Notes: generated from the sequence alone by a model not told the origin. DNA of 39,253 nt from JBHHYN01 sp046757565 (GCA_046757565.1 JBHHYN010000014.1:1-39253); one strand, 5' to 3'. Shown: positions 8,199-17,198, counted from the first letter of the stretch. Translations and numbers: made by a program.

Positions 8199-9572
8199 TC
8201 ACAGATTTTTACGGCGCCACCAGACAAGGCCTCCGGTTGCGAGCAGACACAGCGGCAGGACGATAAGGAAGCCAAAGCCAATGATCCCGGCAGTGAGTTT
8301 CGGGACATCGAATTGCCGGTCTTCCAGAGTACGGGCAGGTATGGAAAGAAAATCGTCGTCACGGCTGAGCCAGTTGATGAAGCGAATACCCAGTTCCAGA
8401 TTACCGCTGTTACCGATATAGGTGTTGGACAGAAAATCCCCGTCACCACTGACGATAATACGCTGTTGCTTGCTGACGAACTCACCGCCCTGTGCCTGAT
8501 TCTTATTCCGTTCCAGACTCAGGGCGATGGTGAAGGGTCCTTTAACGTCCGTGTCCGGATCAAAACCGACTTTGCCTTCCAGTTTTCCCCGTTCAAGCCA
8601 GGTATGACTGGCGCTGGTGACAAGGGGCGTAACTTTCCATGATTTTGCCTTTTTCGCGCTTACGGCCGTTGCCATCGGGAACAATGTGGCGTAGTTGAAC
8701 CGGCTAAGTGCCGGGTGGCCGCCATAGAGTTTCTTCGTCACCAGGGTAATGGTCGAATCGTCGATGCCGATTAACCGGCCGGCGATATCGATAATCGTGC
8801 CAGGCTGAAATTCAATGCCGAGAAAATCCGCTACGCTGTCCAGTCCGTGCCTGTCTCCCGGATCACCAAGCCAGAGCAGGTTACCACCCCTGTTCAGGTA
8901 ATCGATAATCAGTTCAATCTCACCCTTCAGGTAGGAGACCAGCGGGCCGGCGATAATGAGTACGGAGGTGTTATCGGGTATTGCCGGGTTCTGGGCCAGG
9001 TTAATGGGTTGCAGTTTGAATCCCCTGTTCGATAACTGTTTTCCCCATTCCCCCAGATCATGATTGGCCTTGCCGAGCGGATTGCGCTCGCCGTGTCCCT
9101 CAATAAAGGCCAGCCATCGTTCAGATCCTCGCAACAGCCGTTGCAGGGCATTGCTGAATGCCTGTTCGCTACTGCTACGCACATGCTCCGAGCGCCCCCG
9201 GTAATGAACGACCAGTTCCCCGTAACGGCTGATCCCCAGTTTCCTGACCTCGTCCGGCACCGCATCAGGATTAACGAAGCGTAGCACCATGTCAGGTTTG
9301 ACCCGTTGGTAGCGGTCGATGAATCTTTTGATGGCATCACGCAGAGGTTCCTGTTCACGCGCGTAGGCGGTGACTTCGACCTTCCCGTCGATTTTATGCA
9401 GCAGCTGTTTGCTGGCAGCGGAGAGGGTGTGCCTGCCATTGCGGGTCCAATCGGTCTCGAACGAATAGCGGGTACTTAACCATGCCAGAAGGCCGGCAAG
9501 TACTATCAGTAAACCGGCCATGAACAGGCTGTTGAGACGGATACCTGACAATGCACCGGCCTTGCTGGTCAC
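8199..9572 (-). CDS. GldG-like auxiliary protein of ABC transporter
   Basis: About 457 residues. It starts at GTG 9572, which overlaps the permease stop (GTGA). The frame is open to 9965, but that part is the permease gene in another frame. The N-terminal membrane segment LFMAGLLIVLAGLLAWLSTRYS is followed by DWTRNGRHTLSAASKQLL, the usual GldG beginning. A large extracytoplasmic domain of the ABC_transp_aux type follows (YRGRSEHVRSSSEQAFSNAL, LAFIEGHGERNP, LLWLGDPGDRHGL). The protein ends in a second membrane segment (GIIGFGFLIVLPLCLLATGGLVWW) and a basic tail. In Bacteroidetes GldG acts in gliding and secretion; in proteobacteria the substrate is unknown. An internal ATG at 9521 is an alternative start. 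Confidence 0.85.
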   Translation of the reverse strand: MTSKAGALSGIRLNSLFMAGLLIVLAGLLAWLSTRYSFETDWTRNGRHTLSAASKQLLHKIDGKVEVTAYAREQEPLRDAIKRFIDRYQRVKPDMVLRFVNPDAVPDEVRKLGISRYGELVVHYRGRSEHVRSSSEQAFSNALQRLLRGSERWLAFIEGHGERNPLGKANHDLGEWGKQLSNRGFKLQPINLAQNPAIPDNTSVLIIAGPLVSYLKGEIELIIDYLNRGGNLLWLGDPGDRHGLDSVADFLGIEFQPGTIIDIAGRLIGIDDSTITLVTKKLYGGHPALSRFNYATLFPMATAVSAKKAKSWKVTPLVTSASHTWLERGKLEGKVGFDPDTDVKGPFTIALSLERNKNQAQGGEFVSKQQRIIVSGDGDFLSNTYIGNSGNLELGIRFINWLSRDDDFLSIPARTLEDRQFDVPKLTAGIIGFGFLIVLPLCLLATGGLVWWRRKNL

Positions 9573-10315
9573 GGCAGTGTACGTAGTGCATCCAGGCGCC
9601 AGATACTCAACACGATAAAGATAGCGCTGATCAGCAGGTAGTAGATGATGTCGATGGAGTTGAACATGCCTGACAGAAAATTGTTGTAATGACGCAGCAT
9701 GGATAGATAACTTAAAATGGCCATCAGCTTTTCGTTGCCGGTATTCCCGGTGATATGAATGATCCACAAAAGGAACAGCAGGCCGAAGGTGCTGATGGCG
9801 GCGACTGCCGGTTGCCGTGTCAACGTGGAGATGAACAGGCCGATAGCGGCAAATGATGACATTAACAGCGCCAGGCCAATGAGGCCGCAGGCAAGCTGAC
9901 CGAGGTCCAGGTTGGTCCCGAACAGTAACGATAACGGCATGAGTGCGATCAGCATCAACATGCATAACAGAAAGGTGACGATCCCGAGATATTTACCCAG
10001 GACCATCTCCGTCATGGACACGGGGGATGACATCAACAGGTTCAGGGTCCCACCCCGTTGTTCGTCACTAAACAGTCGCATGGTCAGAAAAGGCGAGACC
10101 ATCAGCAACAAAAGCCCGGCCGTTTGCAACGTGCCGGCGGCGACTACATCGGTCAGCCCACTGCTGATATCGGGCGAGGTGATCTGCAGATACTGGCTCA
10201 ACAGCAGAAAGAAGAAGATGGCAAGCAGGAATTGCATCACGGCCAGGATGATCCAGGCAAACGGCGACTTCCCTGTACGGCATAATTCGTTGGCGGCGAT
10301 ATCCAGTATGATCAT
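9569..10315 (-). CDS. ABC-2 type transporter permease (GldF-like)
   Basis: A 248-residue integral membrane protein with about six hydrophobic helices (for example FAWIILAVMQFLLAIFFF near 19-36, IVTFLLCMLMLIALMPLSLLF mid-protein and a final segment before WRLDALRTLP). The stretch MVSPFLTMRLFSDEQRGGTLNLLMSSPVS is the conserved cytoplasmic coupling region of ABC-2 / GldF permeases. Its ATG overlaps the ATPase stop (ATGA), so translation is coupled. It forms the channel of the ABC system with the ATPase upstream and the GldG-like protein downstream. The exported substrate is not evident. Confidence 0.88.
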   Translation of the reverse strand: MIILDIAANELCRTGKSPFAWIILAVMQFLLAIFFFLLLSQYLQITSPDISSGLTDVVAAGTLQTAGLLLLMVSPFLTMRLFSDEQRGGTLNLLMSSPVSMTEMVLGKYLGIVTFLLCMLMLIALMPLSLLFGTNLDLGQLACGLIGLALLMSSFAAIGLFISTLTRQPAVAAISTFGLLFLLWIIHITGNTGNEKLMAILSYLSMLRHYNNFLSGMFNSIDIIYYLLISAIFIVLSIWRLDALRTLP

Positions 10316-11262
10316 GATGCATCGCTCTCCACTTGTCCCTCACCACGTATCAGATGGACAAAGATTTCTTCCAGAATATCGCTCTCCGGGATCATTTCAT
10401 ACAAGCCCCAGCCGGAGGCGGCGGCCTTCTCTGACAGGACAACGGGAGTATTCTTTAACACCGAATAGCTGATCCGGAAACGGTGCTTATCCACGCAGTC
10501 GACACGGTCAACGCCATCGATCGCTTCCAGGACTTCAGGGACCGGAGGATTTTCCAGAGCAACGGACAAACTATTATGGTGTTTATCTCTTTGCAGGGCG
10601 CTGACGTGCTCATCCAGTACAAGTCTGCCTTCATCGATGATCAACACCCGATCACAGGTGCCCTGTACTTCAGGCAATATATGTGTCGACAGGATCACGC
10701 TATGGTCTTCACCCAGTTCACCGATTAACTGGCGTATCTCACGGATCTGTATCGGATCCAGACCGGCGGTGGGTTCATCCAGAATCACGACAGCGGGTGA
10801 GTGGATGATGGCCTGGGCGATACCGACGCGTTGTTGATAACCCCTGGAGAGGTTACCAATCAAACGCTTGCCCACGGCCTCCAGGCCACAGCGTTGTTTA
10901 CTGTTGGCCAATGTGCCGGCCAGTTTACTCTTCGGGATGCGGCGCAGGCGTCCACAATATAACAGGTACTCATCAACAGTCAGATCCGTATAGAGTGGTG
11001 GTTGTTCGGGTAGAAAACCGATATGGGCCTTTGCCTGTTTAGGCGCATCGAGGATATCATAACCGGCGATGGATACCTCCCCGCTGCTAGCTGCCAGTAC
11101 CCCACAGATCATCTGCATCGTGGTCGTTTTTCCGGCCCCATTGGGACCGAGGAAGCCAAGCACCTCTCCCCGTTGTACCGTGAAGCTGATCCCGGATACG
11201 GCACATTGATCACCGAAATAACGCGTGAGCTGACTGACTGCAATCAAGGCTTCATTATTCAT
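10312..11262 (-). CDS. ABC transporter ATP-binding protein (GldA-like)
   Basis: A 316-residue ABC ATPase. Walker A GPNGAGKT is at residues 39-46, the signature LSRGYQQR at about 138-145, and Walker B plus D-loop VVILDEPTAGLDP at about 158-170. The H-loop follows in LSTHILPEV. The C-terminal extension of about 90 residues is typical of ATPases that serve ABC-2 permeases. It is the first gene of the minus-strand GldA / GldF / GldG / DUF4340 operon. Its ATG is only 23 bases from the ATG of the divergent hyuA-type gene, so the two promoters must overlap each other or lie inside coding sequence. Confidence 0.94.
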   Translation of the reverse strand: MNNEALIAVSQLTRYFGDQCAVSGISFTVQRGEVLGFLGPNGAGKTTTMQMICGVLAASSGEVSIAGYDILDAPKQAKAHIGFLPEQPPLYTDLTVDEYLLYCGRLRRIPKSKLAGTLANSKQRCGLEAVGKRLIGNLSRGYQQRVGIAQAIIHSPAVVILDEPTAGLDPIQIREIRQLIGELGEDHSVILSTHILPEVQGTCDRVLIIDEGRLVLDEHVSALQRDKHHNSLSVALENPPVPEVLEAIDGVDRVDCVDKHRFRISYSVLKNTPVVLSEKAAASGWGLYEMIPESDILEEIFVHLIRGEGQVESDAS

Positions 11263-11285
11263 GGCGCGGCTATTATAAGAGTTTC

Positions 11286-13307
11286 ATGCAACAGATCGAG
11301 AAAGTAGGCATCGATACCGGTGGCACGTTTACCGATTTTGTCTATTTTGACGGAAACCAATTATATACCCACAAGGTGTTGTCCACGCATGCCGCCCCGG
11401 AGCAGGCCATCCTTCAGGGTGTCCGGGAACTGGGACTCTCCTTCGATGGGTTGCGGGTCATCCATGGATCGACCGTGGCTACGAATGCCGTCCTGGAAGG
11501 GAAAGGGGCAAAAACGGTCTATATAAGTAATCGTGGTCTGAAGGATATACTGACGATCGGCCGCCAGGCGCGCCGCGAACTCTATAACCTGCAACCTCTA
11601 TCCGTTCCGCCACCGGTGCCTGACAAGTTTCTGCTGGAAACGGGTGGGCGCTTGTCGGCACAGGGCGAGGTACTGGAGGAGTTGAGTGAGGAAGAGCTTG
11701 AGAGATTAGTAACGCAGGTGCGGGCATTACAGCCTGAATCCGTTGCCATCAATCTGCTGTTTTCATTCATTGACGACCGCTTCGAGAAAAAAATTGCAGC
11801 GGCCTTGCCGGACAACCTGTTTGTTACACGTTCGTCGCAGGTTCTGTGTGAGCAGCGCGAATATGAGCGTGGTATGACCACCTGGTTGAACGCCTATGTC
11901 GGGCCTCTGGTGCAAGGTTACCTGAGAAGACTGGGCAATGAACTCAGGCCGTCCAGCCTCTCGGTCATGCGTAGCTCCGGCGATACCTGTGCCGGTGAAC
12001 ACGCCGGACAGGATGCGGTGCACCTCATCTTGTCCGGACCGGCGGGGGGACTCGCCGGGGCCCGCTTTGTCGCAGCCACAACGGGCGCCCGGCGTATTAT
12101 CACCTTTGATATGGGCGGTACTTCGACAGATGTTGCCCTGATAGACGGCGCCATAGAGCTGATCAGTACGGGCCGCATCGGCCATTACCCCATCGCCGTG
12201 CCAATGGTGGATATGCATAGCATCGGTGCGGGTGGCGGCTCCATTGCCTATGTGGACAGGGGCGGTGGTTTGCAGGTCGGGCCAGAATCTGCGGCGGCCC
12301 AACCGGGCCCCGTCTGTTATGGCCGGGGTGGAGAAAGCCCCACCGTTACGGACGCCAACCTGGTGTTGGGGCGTTTGCCGCGGAGTGCGCAGTTGGGAGG
12401 ATCGCTTTCGCTGGATTTCACTGCGGCCTACCGGTCATTGTCCGATCTTGCCGGGCAACTCGGCCTTGCTTCAGCCGAAGCGGCGGCGGCCGGTATCATT
12501 CGCGTTGCAAACGAACATATGGTGCAGGCGCTTCGGGTAATCTCGGTGCAACGCGGCATCGATCCCCGTGCATTCACCCTGGTGGCGTTTGGTGGCGCCG
12601 GTGCTATGCACGTCTGCGAACTGGCCGATGCACTGGGGATACAAAAGGTGCTGGCGCCAATACAGGCTGGTGTTCTGTCTGCCTTGGGTATGCTGGTAGC
12701 GCCGGCTGGGAGGCAGTTGTCACGGACCCTGGCCTGTCTGTTGAATGAGTGTAATGCAACGGCGGTGAACACTGTCTTGTCCGGCCTGGGACGGCATGGC
12801 AGGGACACCCTGGGGAAAGAGGGCGTTTCCCTGACAGATCTGCTGGAGGCGCCGAGCCTGGATCTGTGTTACCGCGGTCAGGCCTTTACCCTGAACATCC
12901 CCTGGCAGGGTAGTATCTCACGAGCGGAAATGGACTTTCATGAGGCCCATGAGCGACACTATGGTCACCGCCTGAATGGGCCGGTTGAATTGCTGAATGT
13001 GCGTCTGGGTGTACGCAGCCGGGATGCAGAGTTGCCGTTGCCGGAGATGGCAACAGAACGCGCCGTGAAAACAGAGTCCGGCAGGTTATATGGGAGCAAA
13101 CACGCAGTCGGGATATTCCAGCGTGCGCAGTTGCCCGTCGGAACGGTTTTGACCGGTCCGGTTATTGTCTGTGATACGGTAGCGACGACCTATGTTGCGC
13201 CGGGATGGCAAAGCCGGCTGGACCACTACGGTAACCTGCGAATGAAAAGAATTGTAACAATTCCCGATAATGTTCATAGCGGTGGAGTAAACTCCAGTCT
13301 TGTGTGA
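11286..13307 (+). CDS. Hydantoinase/oxoprolinase family protein (HyuA type)
   Basis: A 673-residue protein of the ASKHA-fold family that includes N-methylhydantoinase A, 5-oxoprolinase and the acetone carboxylase beta subunit. The N-terminal phosphate loop is VGIDTGGTFTDFVYF. The second ATP-binding element is ITFDMGGTSTDVALI, and GPAGGLAGA and IGAGGGSIAYVD complete the set. HyuA enzymes normally need a HyuB partner for ATP-dependent ring opening, but none is present here. The downstream neighbour is a desaturase. The true substrate cannot be inferred. It starts at ATG 11286 with AAGAG upstream, head-to-head with the ABC ATPase gene. Confidence 0.9.
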   Translation: MQQIEKVGIDTGGTFTDFVYFDGNQLYTHKVLSTHAAPEQAILQGVRELGLSFDGLRVIHGSTVATNAVLEGKGAKTVYISNRGLKDILTIGRQARRELYNLQPLSVPPPVPDKFLLETGGRLSAQGEVLEELSEEELERLVTQVRALQPESVAINLLFSFIDDRFEKKIAAALPDNLFVTRSSQVLCEQREYERGMTTWLNAYVGPLVQGYLRRLGNELRPSSLSVMRSSGDTCAGEHAGQDAVHLILSGPAGGLAGARFVAATTGARRIITFDMGGTSTDVALIDGAIELISTGRIGHYPIAVPMVDMHSIGAGGGSIAYVDRGGGLQVGPESAAAQPGPVCYGRGGESPTVTDANLVLGRLPRSAQLGGSLSLDFTAAYRSLSDLAGQLGLASAEAAAAGIIRVANEHMVQALRVISVQRGIDPRAFTLVAFGGAGAMHVCELADALGIQKVLAPIQAGVLSALGMLVAPAGRQLSRTLACLLNECNATAVNTVLSGLGRHGRDTLGKEGVSLTDLLEAPSLDLCYRGQAFTLNIPWQGSISRAEMDFHEAHERHYGHRLNGPVELLNVRLGVRSRDAELPLPEMATERAVKTESGRLYGSKHAVGIFQRAQLPVGTVLTGPVIVCDTVATTYVAPGWQSRLDHYGNLRMKRIVTIPDNVHSGGVNSSLV

Positions 13308-13330
13308 AATACTTATAAAAGGAGTTGAAT

Positions 13331-14506
13331 ATGTATCCTGATCTGCCTCTCTGGAGTTATTGTCTGGTTATTCTGGCTTTTACCCATATCACCACGGCCG
13401 CCATCACCATTTACCTGCATCGGCATCAGACACACCGGGCGCTGGATCTGCATCCTGTGGTAGGACATTTTTTTCGTCTCTGGTTGTGGCTGACCACCGG
13501 CATGAAGACCAGAGAATGGGTTGCCGTGCATCGCAAACACCATGCCTGGGTGGAGACGGAAAACGATCCCCACAGTCCCCGCTTTTATGGTATCTGGAAA
13601 GTCCTGCTCGATGGTGTAGCGTTGTATCGTGCAGAATCCAACAATCCGGAGACCCTGGCTAAATACGGCCATGGAACCCCGGATGACTGGATAGAACACC
13701 ACCTCTATAGCCGCTTCACCTATTTGGGCACAGGGTTGATGTTGATTATTAACCTCGCCCTCTTCGGGGTTATCGGTCTGACTGTCTGGGCGGTACAGAT
13801 GGCCTGGTTTCCCTTCTTTGCCGCCGGTGTTATCAACGGTGCCGGTCACTGGTGGGGCTATCGCAATTTTGAGTCATCGGACACCTCCACCAATATCATC
13901 CCCGTCGGCATGTTAATTGGTGGCGAAGAGTTACATAACAACCACCATGCCTTTGCCGCTTCCGCCAGGTTTTCCAGCAAGTGGTATGAGTTCGATCTGG
14001 GCTGGTATTACATCATGACTCTGGGAATGTTGGGTTTGGCCAGGGTGAAGCATATCGCGCCGAAACCGGTTATCGACCATGATAAACAGGGCGCCGATCT
14101 GGATACGGTCCGGGCAATAGTCACTAACCGCATGCACGTCATGTCCCATTATGTCCGCGATGTGATTAAAACCGTCTATAAAGAGGAAAAATCACAGGCG
14201 ACCAGAACGAAACGCAATCTATTAAAGAGAAGTAAACGCTTACTTATAAAGCATGAGTTGTTATTGGATATAGGGGCGAGACGACGCCTTGAGGAGCTGT
14301 TCCATCATAGTGATCCCCTGCAAGTTGTGTATGAATTCAAGCAACGTTTGCAGACCCTGTGGCAGGAGAAAAGCGCCAGTCAGGAAAAGCTGTTGGCCAG
14401 TCTTCAGGAGTGGTGTTTACAGGCTGAAGCCAGCGGGATAGAGGCCTTGCGGGAGTTTGCGCAACACTTGAAAGGTTATTCCTTACAGCCGGTATCAATA
14501 CAGTAG
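13331..14506 (+). CDS. Fatty-acid / acyl-CoA desaturase
   Basis: A 391-residue membrane di-iron desaturase that introduces a double bond into an acyl chain, probably delta-9. All three histidine boxes are visible: HRHQTH (30-35), HRKHH (67-71) and HNNHH (202-206). Between them lie hydrophobic helices (LGTGLMLIINLALFGVIGL and WFPFFAAGVINGAG). The last 120 residues form a charged helical tail of the kind seen in Pseudomonas DesA-type proteins. I chose ATG 13331 because AAAAGGAG lies six bases upstream; an in-frame TTG at 13325 falls inside that spacing. It follows the hyuA-type gene by 23 bases and may be co-transcribed with it. Confidence 0.92.
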   Translation: MYPDLPLWSYCLVILAFTHITTAAITIYLHRHQTHRALDLHPVVGHFFRLWLWLTTGMKTREWVAVHRKHHAWVETENDPHSPRFYGIWKVLLDGVALYRAESNNPETLAKYGHGTPDDWIEHHLYSRFTYLGTGLMLIINLALFGVIGLTVWAVQMAWFPFFAAGVINGAGHWWGYRNFESSDTSTNIIPVGMLIGGEELHNNHHAFAASARFSSKWYEFDLGWYYIMTLGMLGLARVKHIAPKPVIDHDKQGADLDTVRAIVTNRMHVMSHYVRDVIKTVYKEEKSQATRTKRNLLKRSKRLLIKHELLLDIGARRRLEELFHHSDPLQVVYEFKQRLQTLWQEKSASQEKLLASLQEWCLQAEASGIEALREFAQHLKGYSLQPVSIQ

Positions 14507-14531
14507 AAAGTGGAAAGTGAAAAGTGGAAAG
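14506..14531. repeat. Short purine-rich near-tandem repeat
   Basis: The unit AAAGTGGAAAGTG is partly repeated just after the desaturase stop (GAAAGTGG, GAAAAGTGG). It is a low-complexity stretch in a convergent intergenic space of about 110 bases before rpmG. No hairpin is formed, and no function is suggested. Confidence 0.4.
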
Positions 14532-14615
14532 AAAATGAGGAATATTGCTGCCGGCTGATGTATGGTTGTTACTGAAGCACTCTTCACTCGCGAAGATTGA
14601 CAGCCACCGTCCGCA

Positions 14616-14780
14616 CTATTTAATTTTCGCTTCTTTATAGATCACATGCTTGCGGATTACCGGATCGAACTTCTTCATCACCAGCTTCCCGGGCATACTG
14701 CGTTTGTTTTTGGTCGTCGTATAGAAGTGCCCTGTTCCCGCAGAGGAAACCAGCCGGATTTTTTCTCTCGTAGCTGCCAT
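14616..14780 (-). CDS. rpmG: 50S ribosomal protein L33
   Basis: A 54-codon gene found by direct reading. The protein starts MAATREKIRLVSSAGTG, continues HFYTTTKNKRS and ends HVIYKEAKIK, which closely matches bacterial L33 of the cysteine-free form (no zinc ribbon). It belongs to the large ribosomal subunit. It lies 11 bases after rpmB on the same strand, the usual rpmB-rpmG pair. Being cysteine-free, it would not respond to zinc limitation like the four-cysteine paralogue. A longer frame at 14635-14844 covers the same DNA out of register and is not a gene. Confidence 0.96.
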   Translation of the reverse strand: MAATREKIRLVSSAGTGHFYTTTKNKRSMPGKLVMKKFDPVIRKHVIYKEAKIK

Positions 14781-14791
14781 AGTGTGCCTTT

Positions 14792-15028
14792 CTAAACTTT
14801 TTCGCCGCGTTTGCGCATATCCGCCAGGATCTGATCGATGCCAAGCTTATCGATAATGCGCAGCCCTTTATTGCTGACCCGGAGTTTGACCCAGCGGTTT
14901 TCGCTGTCTACCCAGAAGCGGCGCCTGTGCAGATTCGGCAGGAAGCGCCGCCTGGTCTTGTTATGGGCATGCGACACATTATTGCCGGACATCGGCCGCT
15001 TCCCGGTGACTTGACAGACTCGTGACAT
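14792..15028 (-). CDS. rpmB: 50S ribosomal protein L28
   Basis: A 78-residue protein, exactly the length of the E. coli protein. It starts MSRVCQVTGKRPMSGNNVSHA and continues NKTRRRFLPNLHRRRFWV; the central strand WVKLRVSNKGLRIIDK is also characteristic. It is part of the large ribosomal subunit and first in the rpmB-rpmG pair. The 72 bases upstream to radC should hold the promoter. The start region shares ATCTCAACATCTC (15027-15039, plus strand) with the end of the inverted-repeat element at 26.2 kb, which may be chance. Confidence 0.97.
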   Translation of the reverse strand: MSRVCQVTGKRPMSGNNVSHAHNKTRRRFLPNLHRRRFWVDSENRWVKLRVSNKGLRIIDKLGIDQILADMRKRGEKV

Positions 15029-15100
15029 CTCAACATCTCAATCGATAGAATAAGGGAGCGCGGATTTTACCCGCAAAGCAGGGAAGAGCCAAGCGGATTT

Positions 15101-15775
15101 CTATAGCAGCCCCCGCTCCGCAAAGGACACCGTCTCACTATCACCTACCACTATATGATCCAGGACGCGGATATCCATTAACGTCAGGGCCTGTTGCAGC
15201 CGCTGGGTGATGGTCCGGTCGGAACGGCTGGGTTCTGCCACACCCGATGGGTGGTTATGGGCGAAGATCAGGGCCGCTGCGTTATGGAACAGTGCCCGCC
15301 GCACGACTTCGCGGGGGTGGACACTGGCGCCATCAATGGTGCCGGTAAAGAGCTCCTCGAAAGCGATCACCCGATGACGGTTGTCCAGAAAAACACAGGC
15401 GAATACTTCATAGGGGTAGGCGCGTAATCTGGCGCGGAGATAATTACGGGTATGTTCAGGATTGGCAAGCATATCATCGCGTTTGAGTGCGGATTCCAGG
15501 TAACGCCGGCCCAGCTCCAGGGCCGCCTGCATCTGTACGTATTTTGCCGTACCCAGGCCATGGGTTTGGCACAGTGTGGCGCGATCCGTTTCCAGTAATA
15601 ATCTCAGTCCCTGGTGTTCACTCAGGAGGTCCCGGGCCAGGTCTATGGCTGTTTTCCCATTTACCCCTGTGCGCAGGAAGATCGCGAGCAGCTCCGCATC
15701 GGAGAGGGAAACGGGGCCTTTTTCCAGGAGTTTTTCCCGTGGGCGTTCATTGACGGGCCAGTCTGTAATCGGCAT
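15101..15775 (-). CDS. radC: RadC family JAB/MPN-domain protein
   Basis: A 224-residue protein of the RadC (YeeS/JAMM-like) family. The N-terminal helix-hairpin-helix part (LSDAELLAIFLRTGVNGKTAIDLARDLL, then LCQTHGLGTAKYVQMQAALELGRR) precedes the metal-dependent MPN domain with HPREVVRRALFHNAAALIFAHNHPSG and the following Asp (SRSD). HxHPSG plus D form the JAMM metal site. The old link to recombination repair is not well supported in the literature, and the biochemical role is unsettled. It is divergent from coaBC with about 100 bases between, a conserved gammaproteobacterial arrangement. Confidence 0.95.
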   Translation of the reverse strand: MPITDWPVNERPREKLLEKGPVSLSDAELLAIFLRTGVNGKTAIDLARDLLSEHQGLRLLLETDRATLCQTHGLGTAKYVQMQAALELGRRYLESALKRDDMLANPEHTRNYLRARLRAYPYEVFACVFLDNRHRVIAFEELFTGTIDGASVHPREVVRRALFHNAAALIFAHNHPSGVAEPSRSDRTITQRLQQALTLMDIRVLDHIVVGDSETVSFAERGLL

Positions 15776-15878
15776 GACAACCTCCCTGTTGTTTTTTGTG
15801 GGCTATTCCAACAATAATATCACACGTCGTGGCAGGGAATAATAACGATATTTTAAGAGATAGGGTAAACTTATAGTT

Positions 15879-17093
15879 ATGAACGCCCTGTTGAATAAAC
15901 GAATAGTGCTGGGTATCAGCGGCGCTATTGCGGCTTACAAGAGCGCAGAGTTGCTGCGGCGCCTGCGTGAACACGGCGCCGAGGTGCGCGTGGTCATGAC
16001 CCGGGCCTCCTGTGAATTTATTACCCCATTGACCCTGCAGGCGCTGTCGGGCAGGCCTGTGCATACGGAATTTCTGGATCATGACTCCGAATCCGGCATG
16101 GGACATATCGAATTGGCCCGCTGGAGTGACGTGATTTTGGTGGCGCCGGCCAGCGCCGATATTATTGCCCGTCTGGCCCATGGCCTGGCGGATGATTTAC
16201 TGACGACCTTGTGTCTGGCGGCAGATGTACCACTCCTGGTGGCCCCGGCCATGAACCGTCAGATGTGGCTAAACCTGGCTACGCAGACAAATATAGAAAT
16301 TATTGAAAGCCGGGGGATTAAATTACTGGGACCGGCGGAGGGAGCGCAGGCCTGTGGCGAGACGGGACCCGGACGTATGCTGGAGGTTGGGGAATTGTTG
16401 CAGGGGATCGAGTCCGTCTTTCGTAGTGCTCTCCTGCAGGGCCGGCGCATTATGGTTACGGCGGGTCCGACCAGAGAGGCGATCGACCCGGCACGGTTTA
16501 TCAGTAACCGTAGTTCCGGACGCATGGGATTTGCAGTGGCGCAGGCAGCCCTGGAAGCGGGGGCGGATGTGACCCTGGTGTCTGGTCCTGTCACACTGAC
16601 TGCGCCGGAGCGGGCCCGCTGTATTTTTGTAAAGAGTGCAGCAGAGATGCGTGAAGCGGTTCTGTCCGGCGCCGGCAACATGGATATCTTTATCTCAGCA
16701 GCGGCCGTGGCTGACTACCGTTGTGCGCAGATAGCAGCACACAAGATCAAAAAATCAGGCGCTACACTGTCACTGAAATTGGAAGAGACCCCGGATATTC
16801 TGGCGGAGGTAGCGGGCCTGGCCAGCCCCCCTTTTACACTTGGCTTCGCTGCTGAGACCGAATCCCTGAAAAAGAATGCACTGCTGAAGCTGCGGCGTAA
16901 GGGGCTGGACATGATCGCCGCGAATCTGGTAGGAGAAAAGTCGGGTTTTGAAAGTGAGGATAACGCACTGGAGCTGTTCTGGTCCGATGGCAGCGAAACG
17001 CTGAAACTGGCATCGAAAGAGAAGATTGCCCGGCAGTTAATCCGCATCATGGCGGCACGCTATAATGATAAATATTCCAATCGAATCCATTGA
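15879..17093 (+). CDS. coaBC: Phosphopantothenoylcysteine decarboxylase / phosphopantothenate-cysteine ligase
   Basis: A 404-residue bifunctional enzyme of coenzyme A synthesis. The N-terminal flavoprotein (CoaC) part has LGISGAIAAYKSAELLRRL, the catalytic His76 in GHIELARW, PAMNRQMW at 123-130 and Cys159 in ACGETGPGRM. The C-terminal CoaB ligase begins around residue 190 (MVTAGPTREAIDPARFISNRSSG), uses CTP, and includes AAVADYR and the KIKK region. Length and domain order are standard. In many relatives dut lies directly downstream; here only about 105 bases separate coaBC from algC, with no dut. Confidence 0.97.
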   Translation: MNALLNKRIVLGISGAIAAYKSAELLRRLREHGAEVRVVMTRASCEFITPLTLQALSGRPVHTEFLDHDSESGMGHIELARWSDVILVAPASADIIARLAHGLADDLLTTLCLAADVPLLVAPAMNRQMWLNLATQTNIEIIESRGIKLLGPAEGAQACGETGPGRMLEVGELLQGIESVFRSALLQGRRIMVTAGPTREAIDPARFISNRSSGRMGFAVAQAALEAGADVTLVSGPVTLTAPERARCIFVKSAAEMREAVLSGAGNMDIFISAAAVADYRCAQIAAHKIKKSGATLSLKLEETPDILAEVAGLASPPFTLGFAAETESLKKNALLKLRRKGLDMIAANLVGEKSGFESEDNALELFWSDGSETLKLASKEKIARQLIRIMAARYNDKYSNRIH

Positions 17094-17198
17094 TAGCCAT
17101 CCATGCAGCGCCATGTCATAAATTCTCCTGCGGAAGCGCAATAGGGCCTGTATTGATAAGATTGTTGAGTCGATAACCGAGAAGATAGGGAGTGAGAT

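Noticed and set aside
14635..14844. 69-residue minus-strand frame
   Set aside because: It covers rpmG and the end of rpmB out of register; L33 is encoded in a different frame at 14616-14780.
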